DNA from: Pseudomonadota bacterium
GTDB lineage: Bacteria > Pseudomonadota > Alphaproteobacteria > Rhizobiales > Beijerinckiaceae
Direction of reading: 5' to 3'
Length of the DNA: 64,000 nucleotides
Assembly: GCA_020161575.1 (NCBI GenBank)
Contig: JAIUNR010000004.1
Span: 1-64,000 of the forward strand
Of the stretch, positions 55,876 through 64,000 are shown in pieces; the first letter of the stretch is position 1, and the number at the start of each line of letters is the position of its first letter. The notes beneath the pieces were generated by a model. That model was not told the DNA's origin. It did not search any database and saw nothing but the letters and a program-made list of their open reading frames with translations. The position numbers were made by a program, and so were the translations under genes.

Positions 55876-57636
55876 ATGACCCAGAACATTGCAGAAAGCC
55901 CCTTCCAAACCGGCAGAACGCCAGATCAAGCCGCATGCCGGATTCCCCCGGAGACGCCCGCAACGATTGATACGGGTCTTGATCTTGGTGAAGCGCATTA
56001 TGCCTGGGATATAGAAACCGATACAATCAATTGGGATTTGTCCGCCGTCCCGATTTTCGGCCTGCGCGATATCGGCACCGTCTCCTCCGGCACCGCTTTC
56101 GCCACCCTCGTCGATCAGGCGAGTCCAACCTCGCGCCATGCCGAGATTTTCGAGGCCAGTCAGTCCGATCAGGGAACTGGCGTCGGATTCTCGGCACGTT
56201 ATCTCGTCAATCCTGCTCCGGGACAGCGCTTCTGGATCGAGGACAAGGGCCGTTGGTTCGCCAGCGATACCGGCCGCCCGCGACTCGTGCACGGCACCTG
56301 CCGTCGCATCACGACGCCGACGGCGGAAGAAAACGCCCTGATTTCCAAGCGCCGTATCGATCCTGCGACGGGCGCGCTGGCGCGCGCCGATTACTGCAAC
56401 ACACTCGCCAATCTCATCGAGGCGAATGCGGGCGATCCACGCGGCATGGTGACGATGCTGGTCGGGATTGACGACCTGTCGCAGCTCAACCGTACCTATG
56501 GCTACCATGTCGGGGATGAGGTGATCGCCGCGATCGCACGCCGGTTGCGCGGGCTGATCCGCCGCCGCGACGTGCTCGGCCGCTACGCGACCAACCGGAT
56601 CGGAATCATCCTCGCCCCCAGTCTCGCCGAACACATGGAATATGTCGCGGGGAGGCTGATGAGCGCGATCCGCTCAAGCCCGATCGAAACCAGCGCCGGG
56701 CCGCTTTCCGTTTCGATCCACATCGGCGGTGTCGCGATTCCGCACGAAGCCAAGACGGCAACGGAAGCCCTTCATTGCTGCGAGGAGGCTTTGATGCACG
56801 CGCACGAACGCGCGGATACTTCCTTCGTCGCCTTCTCCAGCGATCCCGACACAGCCAATCGCCGGACCAGCAACCGCGAGACCACCGATATCGTCCTCTC
56901 GGCGCTGAACGAGCGGCGCATCCGGCTTGCTTTCCAGCCGATCATTTCCTCCACGAGCGGCAAGGTCGCGATGTATGAGGCGCTGGTGCGCATGGTCAAC
57001 CCCGAGGGTGAAGTGCTGGGCGCCAGCCACATCGTGCCGGCCGCGGAACGCCTCGGCTTTCTCCACCTGATCGACCATCGGGTCACGGAACTGGCGATCG
57101 AGGCGCTTTCCTTCAATCCGGAACTTGTCCTGACGATGAATGTCGGGGTCGCGACCGCGTTGCATCCGGATTGGATCGCGGCTTTCCGGGCGGCCCTCGC
57201 CATCAATCCCACGGTCGCGAAACGTCTTGTCGTCGAGATCACCGAGACTTCGCTGATCGAGGATATCAACGCCGCGCGCGATCTCATCATTGCCATCAAG
57301 GAATGCGGCGCCCGCGTCGCGATCGACGATTTCGGCGCGGGGCACACCTCATTCCGCAACATGCGTCTGCTGCCGATCGACATCCTGAAGATCGACGGCA
57401 CGTTCATCAAGAATCTCGCCCGTTCGCCCGATGATCGCTTCTTCGTGCAGACGCTGCTTCAGCTCGCCCGCCATCTCAAGATCGAGACAGTGGCCGAATG
57501 GGTGCAGGACGAGGAAACAGCAGCGCTGCTCACCTCATGGAAGGTGGAATACCTCCAAGGCGATTTTCTCGGGCAGGCGAGCTGTGATCTTCCCCTTCCG
57601 GAGAACAAGCCCGCCCTGCGCCATCTTTCCGCGTAA
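55876..57636 (+). CDS. PAS-like/degenerate GGDEF/EAL protein, probable c-di-GMP phosphodiesterase
   Basis: A 586-residue cytoplasmic protein with an N-terminal PAS-like region (about 40-145), a GGDEF domain (about 165-310) in which the GGDEF motif is replaced by GRYATNRIGI, so cyclase activity is unlikely, and an EAL domain (about 330-575). EAL catalytic features are kept: MYEALVRM, VVEITETSLIED, VAIDDFGAGHTSF, ILKIDGTFI, and EWVQ in place of EGVE. It should hydrolyse c-di-GMP and may be regulated by GTP at the degenerate domain. Confidence 0.9.
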   Translation: MTQNIAESPFQTGRTPDQAACRIPPETPATIDTGLDLGEAHYAWDIETDTINWDLSAVPIFGLRDIGTVSSGTAFATLVDQASPTSRHAEIFEASQSDQGTGVGFSARYLVNPAPGQRFWIEDKGRWFASDTGRPRLVHGTCRRITTPTAEENALISKRRIDPATGALARADYCNTLANLIEANAGDPRGMVTMLVGIDDLSQLNRTYGYHVGDEVIAAIARRLRGLIRRRDVLGRYATNRIGIILAPSLAEHMEYVAGRLMSAIRSSPIETSAGPLSVSIHIGGVAIPHEAKTATEALHCCEEALMHAHERADTSFVAFSSDPDTANRRTSNRETTDIVLSALNERRIRLAFQPIISSTSGKVAMYEALVRMVNPEGEVLGASHIVPAAERLGFLHLIDHRVTELAIEALSFNPELVLTMNVGVATALHPDWIAAFRAALAINPTVAKRLVVEITETSLIEDINAARDLIIAIKECGARVAIDDFGAGHTSFRNMRLLPIDILKIDGTFIKNLARSPDDRFFVQTLLQLARHLKIETVAEWVQDEETAALLTSWKVEYLQGDFLGQASCDLPLPENKPALRHLSA

Positions 57637-57642
57637 CGGCCC

Positions 57643-58170
57643 TTATTTATCCTTCTTGCGCGTCGGATCGCTCTCGCCGGTCCGGGCGCCGAAAGGCGTG
57701 AAGGCACGCATGGCCTCCTGAAAGAGCGCCATGTTGTTACGCACCTGTTCTTCCATAGCCCCCATGGGATTCTGGGCGAAAGTGCCGGGATTGAACCCGC
57801 CGGCGCCGAAGCTCTTCGAGAACTGGTCGCGAAGCTTCTGCTGCTCCGCCATGAACTGGCCCAGCGAGAATTCGAGGTAACGCGGCACGAGGGCCTGCAT
57901 GTTGTCGCCGTAGAACTGGATGAGCTGACGCAGGAAGGCGATGGGCAACAGGAACTGGCCCTTGTTCTCCTGCTCGAAGATGATCTGCGTCAAAACCGAT
58001 CGGGTGATGTCTTCGCCCGTCTTGGCGTCGGTGACGACGAATTCCTCGCCCTGGCGGACCATCAGCGCGAGATCCTCCAGCGTGACGTAGGAGCTGGTTC
58101 CCGTGTGATAGAGCCGCCGGTTGGCGTATTTCTTGATGGTGATCGGTGCTTTTCCGCCCTGCTCCGCCAT
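57643..58170 (-). CDS. phaR: Polyhydroxyalkanoate synthesis repressor PhaR
   Basis: A 175-residue regulator with the PHB/PHA accumulation regulator DNA-binding domain (about 8-70; TIKKYANRRLYHTGTSSYVT then LEDLALMVRQ) and a PHB accumulation region (about 75-125; FLRQLIQFYGDNMQALVPRY), ending in a Lys/Arg tail. It senses polymer granules and represses phasin and other genes. It is divergent from phaA-phaB across 185 bases, where its operator probably lies, although none was identified. Confidence 0.95.
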   Translation of the reverse strand: MAEQGGKAPITIKKYANRRLYHTGTSSYVTLEDLALMVRQGEEFVVTDAKTGEDITRSVLTQIIFEQENKGQFLLPIAFLRQLIQFYGDNMQALVPRYLEFSLGQFMAEQQKLRDQFSKSFGAGGFNPGTFAQNPMGAMEEQVRNNMALFQEAMRAFTPFGARTGESDPTRKKDK

Positions 58171-58355
58171 GTGCTCTGCGCTCTCCCCGCGTGCTCTTTT
58201 TGCGGCGGCCTCGCCCCGGCCGAAAACCGGGGGTGTGCCAAATGATCCGCTCTCATTCCCTTCTTACCCAGTTTTCTGGCTTGACGATAGATTCTTGGCA
58301 AGTCTGATAGGGAGCAGGGTTAAGTTTGGCGGGGCCAACCCGCAAGGAGATGCAC

Positions 58356-59534
58356 ATGACCGGAAAATCCATCGTGATCGCCAGCGCCGCCCGCACGGCG
58401 GTCGGTTCCTTCAGCGGCGCCTTCGCCGACATGCCGGCGCACGAGCTCGGCGCGGTCGCGATCCGCGGCGCGCTTGAACGCGCGGGGGTCGCCGGCGCTG
58501 AGGTCGATGAGGTGATCCTCGGGCAGATCCTTGCCGCGGGCCAGGGGCAGAACCCGGCTCGGCAAGCCGCGATGGCCGCCGGCATCCCGCAGGAGAAGAC
58601 GGCCTGGGGCCTCAACCAGCTCTGCGGTTCGGGCCTGCGCGCGGTCGCGATCGGCATGCAACAGATCGCCAATGGCGATGCGAACATCATCGTCGCCGGC
58701 GGGCAGGAATCGATGACCCTCTCCCCGCATGTCGCGTATCTGCGTTCCGGGGTGAAGATGGGCGAGATGAAAATGGCCGATTCCATGCTGAAAGACGGCC
58801 TCTGGGACGCTTTCCACGGCTATCACATGGGCCAGACCGCCGAGAATGTCGCCGCCAAATGGCAGTTGACGCGCGAAGAGCAGGACCAATTCGCCGTCGG
58901 CTCGCAGAACAAGGCCGAGGCCGCGCAGAAAGCCGGCAAGTTCAAGGACGAGATCGTCCCCGTAACCGTGAAGACGCGCAAGGGCGATATCGTTGTCGAG
59001 GCGGATGAATATCCGCGTCACGGCGCCACGATGGAGGCGATGGCCAAGCTCCGCCCGGCCTTCACCAAGGATGGCACGGTCACCGCCGGCAATGCCTCGG
59101 GCATCAATGACGGCGCGGCCGTCGCGGTGCTGATGAGCGAGGCGGAAGCCGCGAAGCGGGGTATCGCTCCGCTCGCGCGGATCGTCTCGTGGGCCACCTG
59201 TGGCGTCGATCCCGCCATCATGGGCACGGGGCCGATCCCGGCTTCACGGCGCGCGCTGGAAAAAGCCGGCTGGAAGGTCTCCGATCTCGATCTCGTCGAG
59301 GCGAACGAGGCCTTCGCCGCGCAGGCGCTCGCCGTCAACAAGGATATGGGCTGGGACCCGTCCATCGTGAACGTCAATGGTGGCGCGATCGCCATCGGTC
59401 ATCCTATCGGCGCCTCCGGAGCCCGCGTTCTCAATACGTTGCTCTTCGAGATGAAGCGCCGCGGCGCCAAGAAAGGTCTTGCGACCTTGTGCATCGGCGG
59501 CGGCATGGGCGTCGCCTTGTGCGTGGAGCGCTGA
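58356..59534 (+). CDS. phaA: Acetyl-CoA C-acetyltransferase (beta-ketothiolase)
   Basis: A 392-residue thiolase condensing two acetyl-CoA to acetoacetyl-CoA, the first step of polyhydroxybutyrate synthesis. The nucleophilic Cys is in [14 protein letters not shown], the second Cys in [14 protein letters not shown] and the His in [14 protein letters not shown]. The start at 58356 follows AAGGAGATGCAC; a non-ATG extension to 58326 is not used. It is followed by phaB. Confidence 0.96.
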   Translation: MTGKSIVIASAARTAVGSFSGAFADMPAHELGAVAIRGALERAGVAGAEVDEVILGQILAAGQGQNPARQAAMAAGIPQEKTAWGLNQLCGSGLRAVAIGMQQIANGDANIIVAGGQESMTLSPHVAYLRSGVKMGEMKMADSMLKDGLWDAFHGYHMGQTAENVAAKWQLTREEQDQFAVGSQNKAEAAQKAGKFKDEIVPVTVKTRKGDIVVEADEYPRHGATMEAMAKLRPAFTKDGTVTAGNASGINDGAAVAVLMSEAEAAKRGIAPLARIVSWATCGVDPAIMGTGPIPASRRALEKAGWKVSDLDLVEANEAFAAQALAVNKDMGWDPSIVNVNGGAIAIGHPIGASGARVLNTLLFEMKRRGAKKGLATLCIGGGMGVALCVER

Positions 59535-59649
59535 ACGCGCGGGGCTAGCTCCGCGTCACTCTGAGTCCGCGCCAGAAAGCGCGGGCTCCAATAAAGGCCG
59601 AAAATGGCCGTAATAGAACTATGGGAAACGCATTATCGGAGGGTTGAGT

Positions 59650-60375
59650 ATGGGACGGGTCGCATTGGTGACGGGGGGCTCGCGCGGGATCGGCGCGGCA
59701 ATCTCGAAAGCGCTGAAGGAAGCAGGCTACAAGGTCGCCGCGAATTACGCGGGCAATGACGAGGCGGCTGCCGCCTTCTCGAAGGAGACCGGCATTCCCA
59801 CCTATAAATGGGACGTCTCCGATTTCGATGCCTGCACCGCCGGCATTGCCAAGGTCGAGGCCGATCTCGGTCCCGTGGAAGTACTCGTCAACAATGCCGG
59901 CATCACCCGCGACGCGATGTTCCACAAGATGACCAAGGATCAGTGGAACGCTGTCATCAATACCAACCTCAATTCGCTGTTCAACATGACGCGCCCGGTC
60001 TGGGAAGGCATGCGGGCCCGCAAATTCGGGCGCGTGATCTGCATTTCCTCGGTCAACGGCCAGAAAGGGCAGATGGGGCAAGCGAATTACTCGGCCGCCA
60101 AGGCCGGCGATATCGGCTTCGTGAAAGCCCTCGCGCAGGAAGGTGCGCGCGCCGGCATCACCGTCAACTCGATCTGCCCGGGCTATATCGCGACCGAGAT
60201 GGTCAAAGCCATCGATCCCGCCGTGATCGAGAAGGCCATCCTGCCGCATATTCCCGTCGGACGCCTCGGCGAGCCGGAGGAAATCGCCCGCGCGGTGGTT
60301 TTCCTCGCCGCGGATGGCGCGAGCTTCATCACCGGCTCGACCCTTTCCGCCAATGGCGGCCAATACATGATCTGA
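59650..60375 (+). CDS. phaB: Acetoacetyl-CoA reductase
   Basis: A 241-residue NADPH-dependent short-chain reductase making (R)-3-hydroxybutyryl-CoA for PHB synthesis. The nucleotide motif is VTGGSRGIGAAISKAL; NNAG is in VLVNNAGITRDAMFHKM; the catalytic set is in ICISSVNGQKGQMGQANYSA followed by AKAG. The ATG at 59650 has GGAGGGTTGAGT upstream, so the TTG at 59644 is rejected. It ends in QYMI, as usual for PhaB. PhaC is not nearby. Confidence 0.96.
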   Translation: MGRVALVTGGSRGIGAAISKALKEAGYKVAANYAGNDEAAAAFSKETGIPTYKWDVSDFDACTAGIAKVEADLGPVEVLVNNAGITRDAMFHKMTKDQWNAVINTNLNSLFNMTRPVWEGMRARKFGRVICISSVNGQKGQMGQANYSAAKAGDIGFVKALAQEGARAGITVNSICPGYIATEMVKAIDPAVIEKAILPHIPVGRLGEPEEIARAVVFLAADGASFITGSTLSANGGQYMI

Positions 60376-60399
60376 AGCGCCGCCAGCGCCAGATCTGCG

Positions 60400-60424
60400 A
60401 GGGGCCGGGCAACCGGCCCTTTTT
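60400..60424 (+). terminator. Terminator of phaA-phaB
   Basis: GGGCCGG, loop GCAA, CCGGCCC, then T residues to 60424: seven perfect pairs with a GNRA loop. Confidence 0.9.
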
Positions 60425-60460
60425 ACTTCCCATTCCCCTCCTCACGCCAGAACCGCAGCC

Positions 60461-61312
60461 ATGCCCCTTTCCCCCGCGACACTTTCAGGGCTCGGCGCCA
60501 TCGTGATCTGGGGGCACCTGGCCCTTCTGACCACGGCGACTGAAGGCGTACCGCCTTTCCTGCTCACGGCGCTGACCTTCGGCATCGGGGGCGGATTGGG
60601 CTTTATCCTTCTTGCCCTGCGCGGCCAGCTCCATCTCCTGCGCCAGAAGCCCGCAGCCTGGGCGCTGGGTGTCGGCGGGCTTTTCGGCTATCACGCGGTT
60701 TACTTCGCCGCGCTGAAATCCGCCCCACCGGCGGAGGCAAGCCTTCTCAACTATCTCTGGCCGCTGCTGATCGTCCTGTTCTCGGGGCTGTTGCCCGGCG
60801 AGCGGCTGGGCGGACGCCATATGCTTGGAGCCCTGCTCGGACTGACCGGGGTGGCCACGCTCGCTTTTGCGAAAGGCGGGATAGCGGGCTCGACCGCCCA
60901 TCTCACAGGCTATGCCCTCGCACTTCTCAGCGCCTTCATCTGGGCGGGATATTCCGTGCTTTCCCGCCGCATGGCGGAAGTGCCGACCGAGGCTGTCGTG
61001 GGTTTTTGCCTTGCGACGGCCTTCCTCGCCGCACTGGCGCATATCGGGTTGGAACCGTCCGGGCTGCCACGAGGCGGCGCGGCCTGGGGCGCGATCATCC
61101 TGCTCGGCCTCGGCCCGGTGGGCGTCGCCTTCTTCCTGTGGGATATCGGGATGAAGCGCGGCGATATCCGCTTTCTCGGCACGGCCTCCTATGCCGCGCC
61201 GGTCATCTCCACGCTGGCGCTTGTCATCGCGGGCCGAGCGGAGGCCGGTTGGCCGCTCGCTGTTGCTTGCGCCATGATCGTCGGCGGGGCGCTGATCGCC
61301 CGCGCGCGATGA
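60461..61312 (+). CDS. DMT-superfamily transporter, YddG-like
   Basis: A 283-residue inner-membrane protein with about ten helices in two EamA repeats. The sequence pattern (GAIVIWGHLALLTTATEGVP, YFAALKSAPPAEASLLNYLW, VAFFLWDIGMKRGDIRFLGT) is closest to the YddG aromatic amino-acid exporter group. The gene ends immediately before the convergent GNAT gene with no gap. Confidence 0.85.
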   Translation: MPLSPATLSGLGAIVIWGHLALLTTATEGVPPFLLTALTFGIGGGLGFILLALRGQLHLLRQKPAAWALGVGGLFGYHAVYFAALKSAPPAEASLLNYLWPLLIVLFSGLLPGERLGGRHMLGALLGLTGVATLAFAKGGIAGSTAHLTGYALALLSAFIWAGYSVLSRRMAEVPTEAVVGFCLATAFLAALAHIGLEPSGLPRGGAAWGAIILLGLGPVGVAFFLWDIGMKRGDIRFLGTASYAAPVISTLALVIAGRAEAGWPLAVACAMIVGGALIARAR

Positions 61313-62089
61313 TCACGCCGGCTTTCGCCAATAGGCCGCCGTATAGACCGGCCTGAAACCAAGCGAGGCGTAGAGCGATTTCGCGACCGCGTTCTCGCTC
61401 GCGACCTGAAGAAACAGATGTGTCGCGCCGGCCTCGATGCCCCAGGTAAGCGCGCCGTTCAGCAGGCTTCGGCCGAGCCCCTTGCCGCGCAAGGCGGGAT
61501 CGACCATCACGGAGCCGATCTCGACCATGCCGCGATCAAGCGCGAGGATAGCGTAGGCGGCCGATCGTCCTTCATGATGGAGCGTCGCGAAACGGGCGGG
61601 CACGCGCAGATTGCCGACAATGCCGAGGAGAGCGGCGACATCCCTTTTCGCGCCGCTCTGCCAACGACAGGCGCCTTCAAGCCATGCATCGCTTGGCGTG
61701 CGATCGAGCTGCAACGTCTCGGGCATTCCGCGATCCTGACATGGCGCGATCATCCCGATGGACCAATCCTCCGGGGCATACCCTTCGCTTTCGAGCCGCG
61801 CGCGCACCTGCGCATCAACCAGCGGTGACAAGCGGAACGAGGGGCGCAATCCGGCTTCGCGATAAAGCCCCTCGATATGGGCGATGCCGGCTTGATCAAG
61901 GACGGGGCCGGGGCGGATGACACAGGCGGAGTTCGCGCGCCCGGAATAGCCCTTGGCGAAGCGACAGAGCCAATCACCCGCAATCACGACCTGATGGCTA
62001 GGCCAGCAATTCATCAGCCGCTCCTCGCAAGCGGCAACTTCTGTGAGCGGCCCGAAAAGCTCGGGGCCGGATAGGGCGGCGTTTGTCAC
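61313..62089 (-). CDS. GNAT-family N-acetyltransferase
   Basis: A 258-residue acetyltransferase. The C-terminal GNAT domain (about 140-255) has the acetyl-CoA motif VDPALRGKGLGRSLLNGALT and the following LFLQVASENAVAKSLYASLG. The N-terminal half is a divergent GNAT-like region, suggesting a tandem arrangement. The start is GTG at 62089, preceded by AAGGAAATTCCC. The substrate is unknown. Confidence 0.87.
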   Translation of the reverse strand: MTNAALSGPELFGPLTEVAACEERLMNCWPSHQVVIAGDWLCRFAKGYSGRANSACVIRPGPVLDQAGIAHIEGLYREAGLRPSFRLSPLVDAQVRARLESEGYAPEDWSIGMIAPCQDRGMPETLQLDRTPSDAWLEGACRWQSGAKRDVAALLGIVGNLRVPARFATLHHEGRSAAYAILALDRGMVEIGSVMVDPALRGKGLGRSLLNGALTWGIEAGATHLFLQVASENAVAKSLYASLGFRPVYTAAYWRKPA

Positions 62090-62119
62090 GGGAATTTCCT
62101 TGAGATGAAGGCAGGCGGA

Positions 62120-62839
62120 TCAGAAGCGGTTCTTCGCCTCCCTTCGTCGCGCAAATTCCGCCAGATCCGGCGCGCGGACGAAGACATTGGTTGCTTTCTC
62201 CTCTCCCACGGTCGTGGGGATTGTGAAACGCCCCTCTGCACGCGCCGCCTCGACATTCTTCAGTCTGGCGCGGATCTCGGCATTGTCCGGCTCGATATGG
62301 GCGCAAAAGCGGGCGTTCGCGAGCGTATATTCATGCCCGCAATAAAGCTGCGTCTCATCCGGCAGCGCCGCAAGCCGCATCACGGAGAGATACAATGCCT
62401 CCATGCTCGAATCGAGGACGCGTCCGCATCCCATCGCGAAAAGAACATCGCCGACAAAGATTATATTTTCGCCGGCAAAATAATAGGCAATATGATCCGC
62501 GCAATGCCCCGGCATGTGCCAGACCTGCGCTTCAAGCCCACCGATTTTGACCTGATCGCCTTCCCCAACATAACGATCCGCCATAGGAAGATCGACCTTT
62601 GCCAGAGCTGGCGCGACGACCTTGGCGCCGTATTTCTCCACGAGGCCCGGAACGCCTTCGATGTGATCGAAATGCCGATGGGTTACAAGGATCGCATCAA
62701 GGCCCCAGCCGCGCCGGCTCAGGGCGTCATCATAGGCGTCGAACGCGCAGGCATCGATGGCGCCGACCCTGCCGGTGGCAGGATCGCGGATGAGAACGCC
62801 GTAATTATCGCCGCGACAGGCGAAAAGTTCGATCTCCAT
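62120..62839 (-). CDS. gloB: Hydroxyacylglutathione hydrolase (glyoxalase II)
   Basis: A 239-residue metallo-beta-lactamase-fold thioesterase that hydrolyses S-lactoylglutathione in methylglyoxal detoxification. The metal motif is VTHRHFDHIEG (His-x-His-x-Asp-His kept, with Arg at the variable second position); further ligands are MPGHCADH and FVGDVLFAMGCGR, then CGHEYTLANARF for the glutathione-binding C-terminal domain. It follows the GNAT gene's start by 30 bases on the same strand and is divergent from the methyltransferase. Confidence 0.93.
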   Translation of the reverse strand: MEIELFACRGDNYGVLIRDPATGRVGAIDACAFDAYDDALSRRGWGLDAILVTHRHFDHIEGVPGLVEKYGAKVVAPALAKVDLPMADRYVGEGDQVKIGGLEAQVWHMPGHCADHIAYYFAGENIIFVGDVLFAMGCGRVLDSSMEALYLSVMRLAALPDETQLYCGHEYTLANARFCAHIEPDNAEIRARLKNVEAARAEGRFTIPTTVGEEKATNVFVRAPDLAEFARRREAKNRF

Positions 62840-62906
62840 GGAGAATTCCCATCCGAAGGCCGCGCGCCCCTTGTCGCCGGCGAATTTGGTCGCCAGAGTC
62901 TAACGC

Positions 62907-63656
62907 ATGGATCTTGATGTCGTCGACCTCAAATCGTTCTACGCAACGCCACTCGGAACGGTGGCTCAGCGGATGATCCTGCGCGGCATCCAACGCCGCT
63001 GGGACAATCTCTCAGGTCTCGCGCTGATGGGGCTTGGCTACGCCGTTCCCTATCTCGATGTGCTGCGCGAGGGAACGGAGCGTACAATCGCCTTCATGCC
63101 GGCGCGCCAGGGCGTTGTCGCCTGGCCTGCGGGCCAGCTTTCCGCCGCCAGCCTCGTGGAGGCGACCGATCTTCCCTTGCGCGATTCCGTGATGGACCGT
63201 GTCCTGCTGGTCCATGCGCTTGAAACCTCCGACGATCCCGCCGCCCTGATGAACGAGGTCTGGCGGATTCTGGCGCCGGGCGGCCATGTCATGATCGTGG
63301 TGCCGAACCGGCGCGGCCCCTGGGCGCGACTCGACACAACCCCCTTCGGCCATGGCCAACCGTTTTCGCGCCGGCAGCTCACCGCACTCCTGCGCCGCGC
63401 GCTTTTCACACCGAGTCATTGGGGAGAAGCGCTCTGGGTACCGCCGATCCAGCGCCGGTTCTTCCTGCGCAGCGCGAGCGCATGGGAGCGGCTCGGCCAC
63501 GCCCTTTCGCTCCCCTTTTCAGGGATTTACCTCATCGAGGCGACCAAACAGGTCTATCGCCCCGCCCTGACCGGCAAGGCCAGCCGGGTGCGCGGATTGC
63601 TCCAGCCGATCCTGGTGCCAAGCGGAAACGCCGTCGGGCGCGAACGCGGCGAATGA
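62907..63656 (+). CDS. Class I SAM-dependent methyltransferase
   Basis: A 249-residue protein with a Methyltransf_11-type core. The conserved region ATDLPLRDSVMDRVLLVHAL followed by ALMNEVWRILAPGGHVMIVV is intact, while motif I is diverged (LALMGLGYAVPYLDVL). The substrate is unknown. It is divergent from gloB with 67 bases between starts and convergent with metW. Confidence 0.85.
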   Translation: MDLDVVDLKSFYATPLGTVAQRMILRGIQRRWDNLSGLALMGLGYAVPYLDVLREGTERTIAFMPARQGVVAWPAGQLSAASLVEATDLPLRDSVMDRVLLVHALETSDDPAALMNEVWRILAPGGHVMIVVPNRRGPWARLDTTPFGHGQPFSRRQLTALLRRALFTPSHWGEALWVPPIQRRFFLRSASAWERLGHALSLPFSGIYLIEATKQVYRPALTGKASRVRGLLQPILVPSGNAVGRERGE

Positions 63657-63658
63657 AC

Positions 63659-64000
63659 CTACCGGCGCGCGAGCAGGAAGACGCCCTGCTCGCCCATGAG
63701 GTTCCAGAACCACCACGGCATCTTGACGCCCATTGGCCTGCCGGTGGCATCCAGCGCCTCCGCGCGGACGATCTCGGCATTCACCTCGCCCGCGAGCGCG
63801 ACGAAATCGCGGATCGTGCAGAAATGGATGTTGGGCGTATCGTACCAGCTATCGGGCAGATTTTCGGTCACCGGCATCCGCCCATGCAACAGAAGATGCG
63901 TACGGATGCGCCAATGCCCGAAATTAGGGAAGGAGACGATCGCATTACGCCCGATACGAAGCATCTGCTCAAGCACATGGCGGGGGCGGCGAGTCGCCTG
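63659..64000 (-). CDS. metW: Methionine biosynthesis protein MetW (C-terminal part, cut by window edge)
   Basis: The visible 113 codons contain MLRIGRNAIVSFPNFGHWRI, LPDSWYDTPNIHFCTIRDF and MPWWFWNLMGEQGVFLLARR, all typical of MetW, a methyltransferase-like protein needed with MetX for homoserine O-acetylation or succinylation in methionine synthesis. The SAM-like N-terminal half is beyond the window. In Rhizobiales metX is usually just upstream, so it would lie outside the window. Confidence 0.92.
   Translation of the reverse strand, partial: QATRRPRHVLEQMLRIGRNAIVSFPNFGHWRIRTHLLLHGRMPVTENLPDSWYDTPNIHFCTIRDFVALAGEVNAEIVRAEALDATGRPMGVKMPWWFWNLMGEQGVFLLARR

Overview
The window looks like chromosome of a GC-rich alphaproteobacterium, most likely of the order Hyphomicrobiales (Rhizobiales). 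Supporting signs are the che gene set, a PhaR/PhaA/PhaB polyhydroxybutyrate set, an F1-ATPase inhibitor subunit zeta gene (DUF1476), a Flp/Tad pilus fragment, Zur, purC-purS-purQ gene order and a CIRCE-controlled groESL operon. I cannot name the genus. No rRNA, tRNA or CRISPR array was seen. The left edge cuts an IS3-type insertion sequence and the right edge cuts metW.

Layout. 1-1.0 kb: IS3 end and a small membrane protein. 1.0-8.3 kb: an amino-acid/amine permease, an Lrp-type regulator divergent from a Cys/Met-metabolism PLP enzyme plus an AceE-like E1 dehydrogenase (an mdeR-mdeA-mdeB-like methionine/2-oxobutyrate catabolic set), and a proline-racemase-family protein with both catalytic cysteines replaced. 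8.3-23.4 kb: a long minus-strand signalling locus. It holds a hybrid histidine kinase, a CheS-like STAS protein, cheY, cheA, cheW, a five-PAS cytoplasmic receptor, cheR, cheD, cheB and a second soluble receptor, and ends in a complete Rsb-like partner-switch module (STAS antagonist, REC-PP2C phosphatase, HATPase anti-sigma kinase). 23.4-26 kb: part of a Tad pilus locus (TadG-like, TadE-like, CpaC N-terminal-domain protein, Flp pilin).

26-41 kb: malate synthase, Nudix hydrolase, two DUF proteins, L,D-transpeptidase, a CheZ-type phosphatase away from the che locus, an EamA exporter, groES-groEL with promoter and CIRCE, DoxX, a protein methyltransferase and an RND efflux pair. 41-49.5 kb: 3-hydroxybutyrate dehydrogenase, zur, ispG, a VWA TadG-like protein, purQ/purS/purC, a TauE/SafE permease, ATPase subunit zeta and an HpcH-type aldolase. 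49.5-64 kb: an esterase, a MacAB-like exporter, a prenyl synthase, rpmF, a degenerate-GGDEF/EAL protein, phaR divergent from phaA-phaB, a YddG-like exporter, a GNAT acetyltransferase, glyoxalase II, a SAM methyltransferase and partial metW.

How they fit together. Three themes recur. The first is sulfur amino acid turnover (the mde-like set and metW). The second is carbon storage and C2 use (phaR/phaAB, bdhA, aceB). The third is sensory control of surface behaviour: the che cluster carries no flagellar genes but abuts Tad pilus genes and a partner-switch module. That junction is the most interesting part of the window.
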